DNA from: an uncultured Lachnospiraceae bacterium | GTDB lineage: Bacteria; Bacillota; Clostridia; Lachnospirales; Lachnospiraceae | Assembly (NCBI GenBank): GCA_910588655.1 | Contig: CAJUPJ010000004.1 | Coordinates: 62,001-126,000 of the forward strand | DNA: 64,000 nucleotides | Direction: 5' to 3' | Shown here: positions 63,970 to 64,000 of the stretch, one piece after another | Layout of the letters: each line of letters starts with the position of its first letter | Position numbering within the stretch: the first letter of the stretch is position 1 | The notes under the pieces: generated by a model | Told to the model about the DNA's origin: nothing | Database searches by the model: none | The model's input: the letters and a program-made list of their open reading frames with translations, nothing else | Made by a program: the position numbers and the translations under genes

Positions 63970-64000
63970 AAGTAGTTACCTCCTCTTTTGATATTATGGA

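Noticed and set aside
1..64000. Prophage, integrative element or plasmid origin
   Set aside because: No integrase, terminase, relaxase, replication initiator or phage structural genes were seen, and the tRNA-Lys copies are complete with no att-like extension beyond the tRNA.

Overview
The window is low-GC DNA with AGGAGG-type ribosome binding sites, a sortase B with a PxTG-type substrate, a DUF4358/MBOAT/DHHW gene trio, a DUF3784 protein, carbohydrate ABC importers of the Msm type, GH36 and GH43 glycosidases, and many two-component/ABC modules. Together these suggest a Gram-positive gut-type Clostridia genome, most likely Lachnospiraceae. This is an inference from gene content; no rRNA or housekeeping marker is present. 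No prophage, integrase, transposase or CRISPR array was found.

Layout. (1) 1-5554: alpha-galactoside use: a GH36 alpha-galactosidase (cut by the left edge), two permeases and a binding lipoprotein, divergent from an AraC activator, with three operator-like repeats between them. (2) 5767-13045: minus-strand operons for an XRE/DUF3796 pair, a flavin reductase, an amino-acid ABC importer with binding protein and permease fused, and a DUF4358/MBOAT/DHHW set probably for O-acylation of a surface polymer. (3) 13276-19398: a secretory-type amidase fold protein, a cytoplasmic endo-arabinanase, a short-chain dehydrogenase, and a sortase B/substrate pair lying between two identical tRNA-Lys(CTT) genes. 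(4) 19791-25759: an ECF sigma factor, its membrane partner, a small exported protein, a subtilase with an extra phospholipase C-like domain, and two tandem paralogous exported proteins. Three consecutive genes here are each interrupted by an apparent one-base loss in a short A tract. (5) 25810-28028: DUF3784 protein, a decayed AlbA_2 regulator gene and an acetyltransferase. (6) 28203-38762: two aminotransferases, then TagD, a two-domain CDP-glycerol glycerophosphotransferase and a large secreted 5'-nucleotidase-like protein, a probable glycerol-phosphate polymer locus. (7) 39068-50929: two independent regulator/kinase/ABC modules of the antimicrobial-peptide sensing type, with a secreted multidomain GH43 enzyme between them. 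(8) 50952-60455: XRE/GyrI regulator, VanZ, MATE exporter, DUF1349 protein divergent from an AraC regulator, and a LacI regulator in an apparent operon with a heterodimeric ABC exporter; the LacI gene has a consensus promoter and a 24-bp perfect palindrome. (9) 61134-63969: a sodium:neurotransmitter-type symporter and a GPH sugar symporter.

Between genes, mostly just downstream of stop codons, lie seven copies of an unnamed palindromic repeat family. The best copies have terminal inverted repeats ending in CCAGTTAT/ATAACTGG. Two copies carry a second, smaller inverted-repeat element in the loop, and two pairs of copies share a conserved spacer. These repeats, the A-tract frameshift cluster and the subtilase fusion are the least explained parts of the window.
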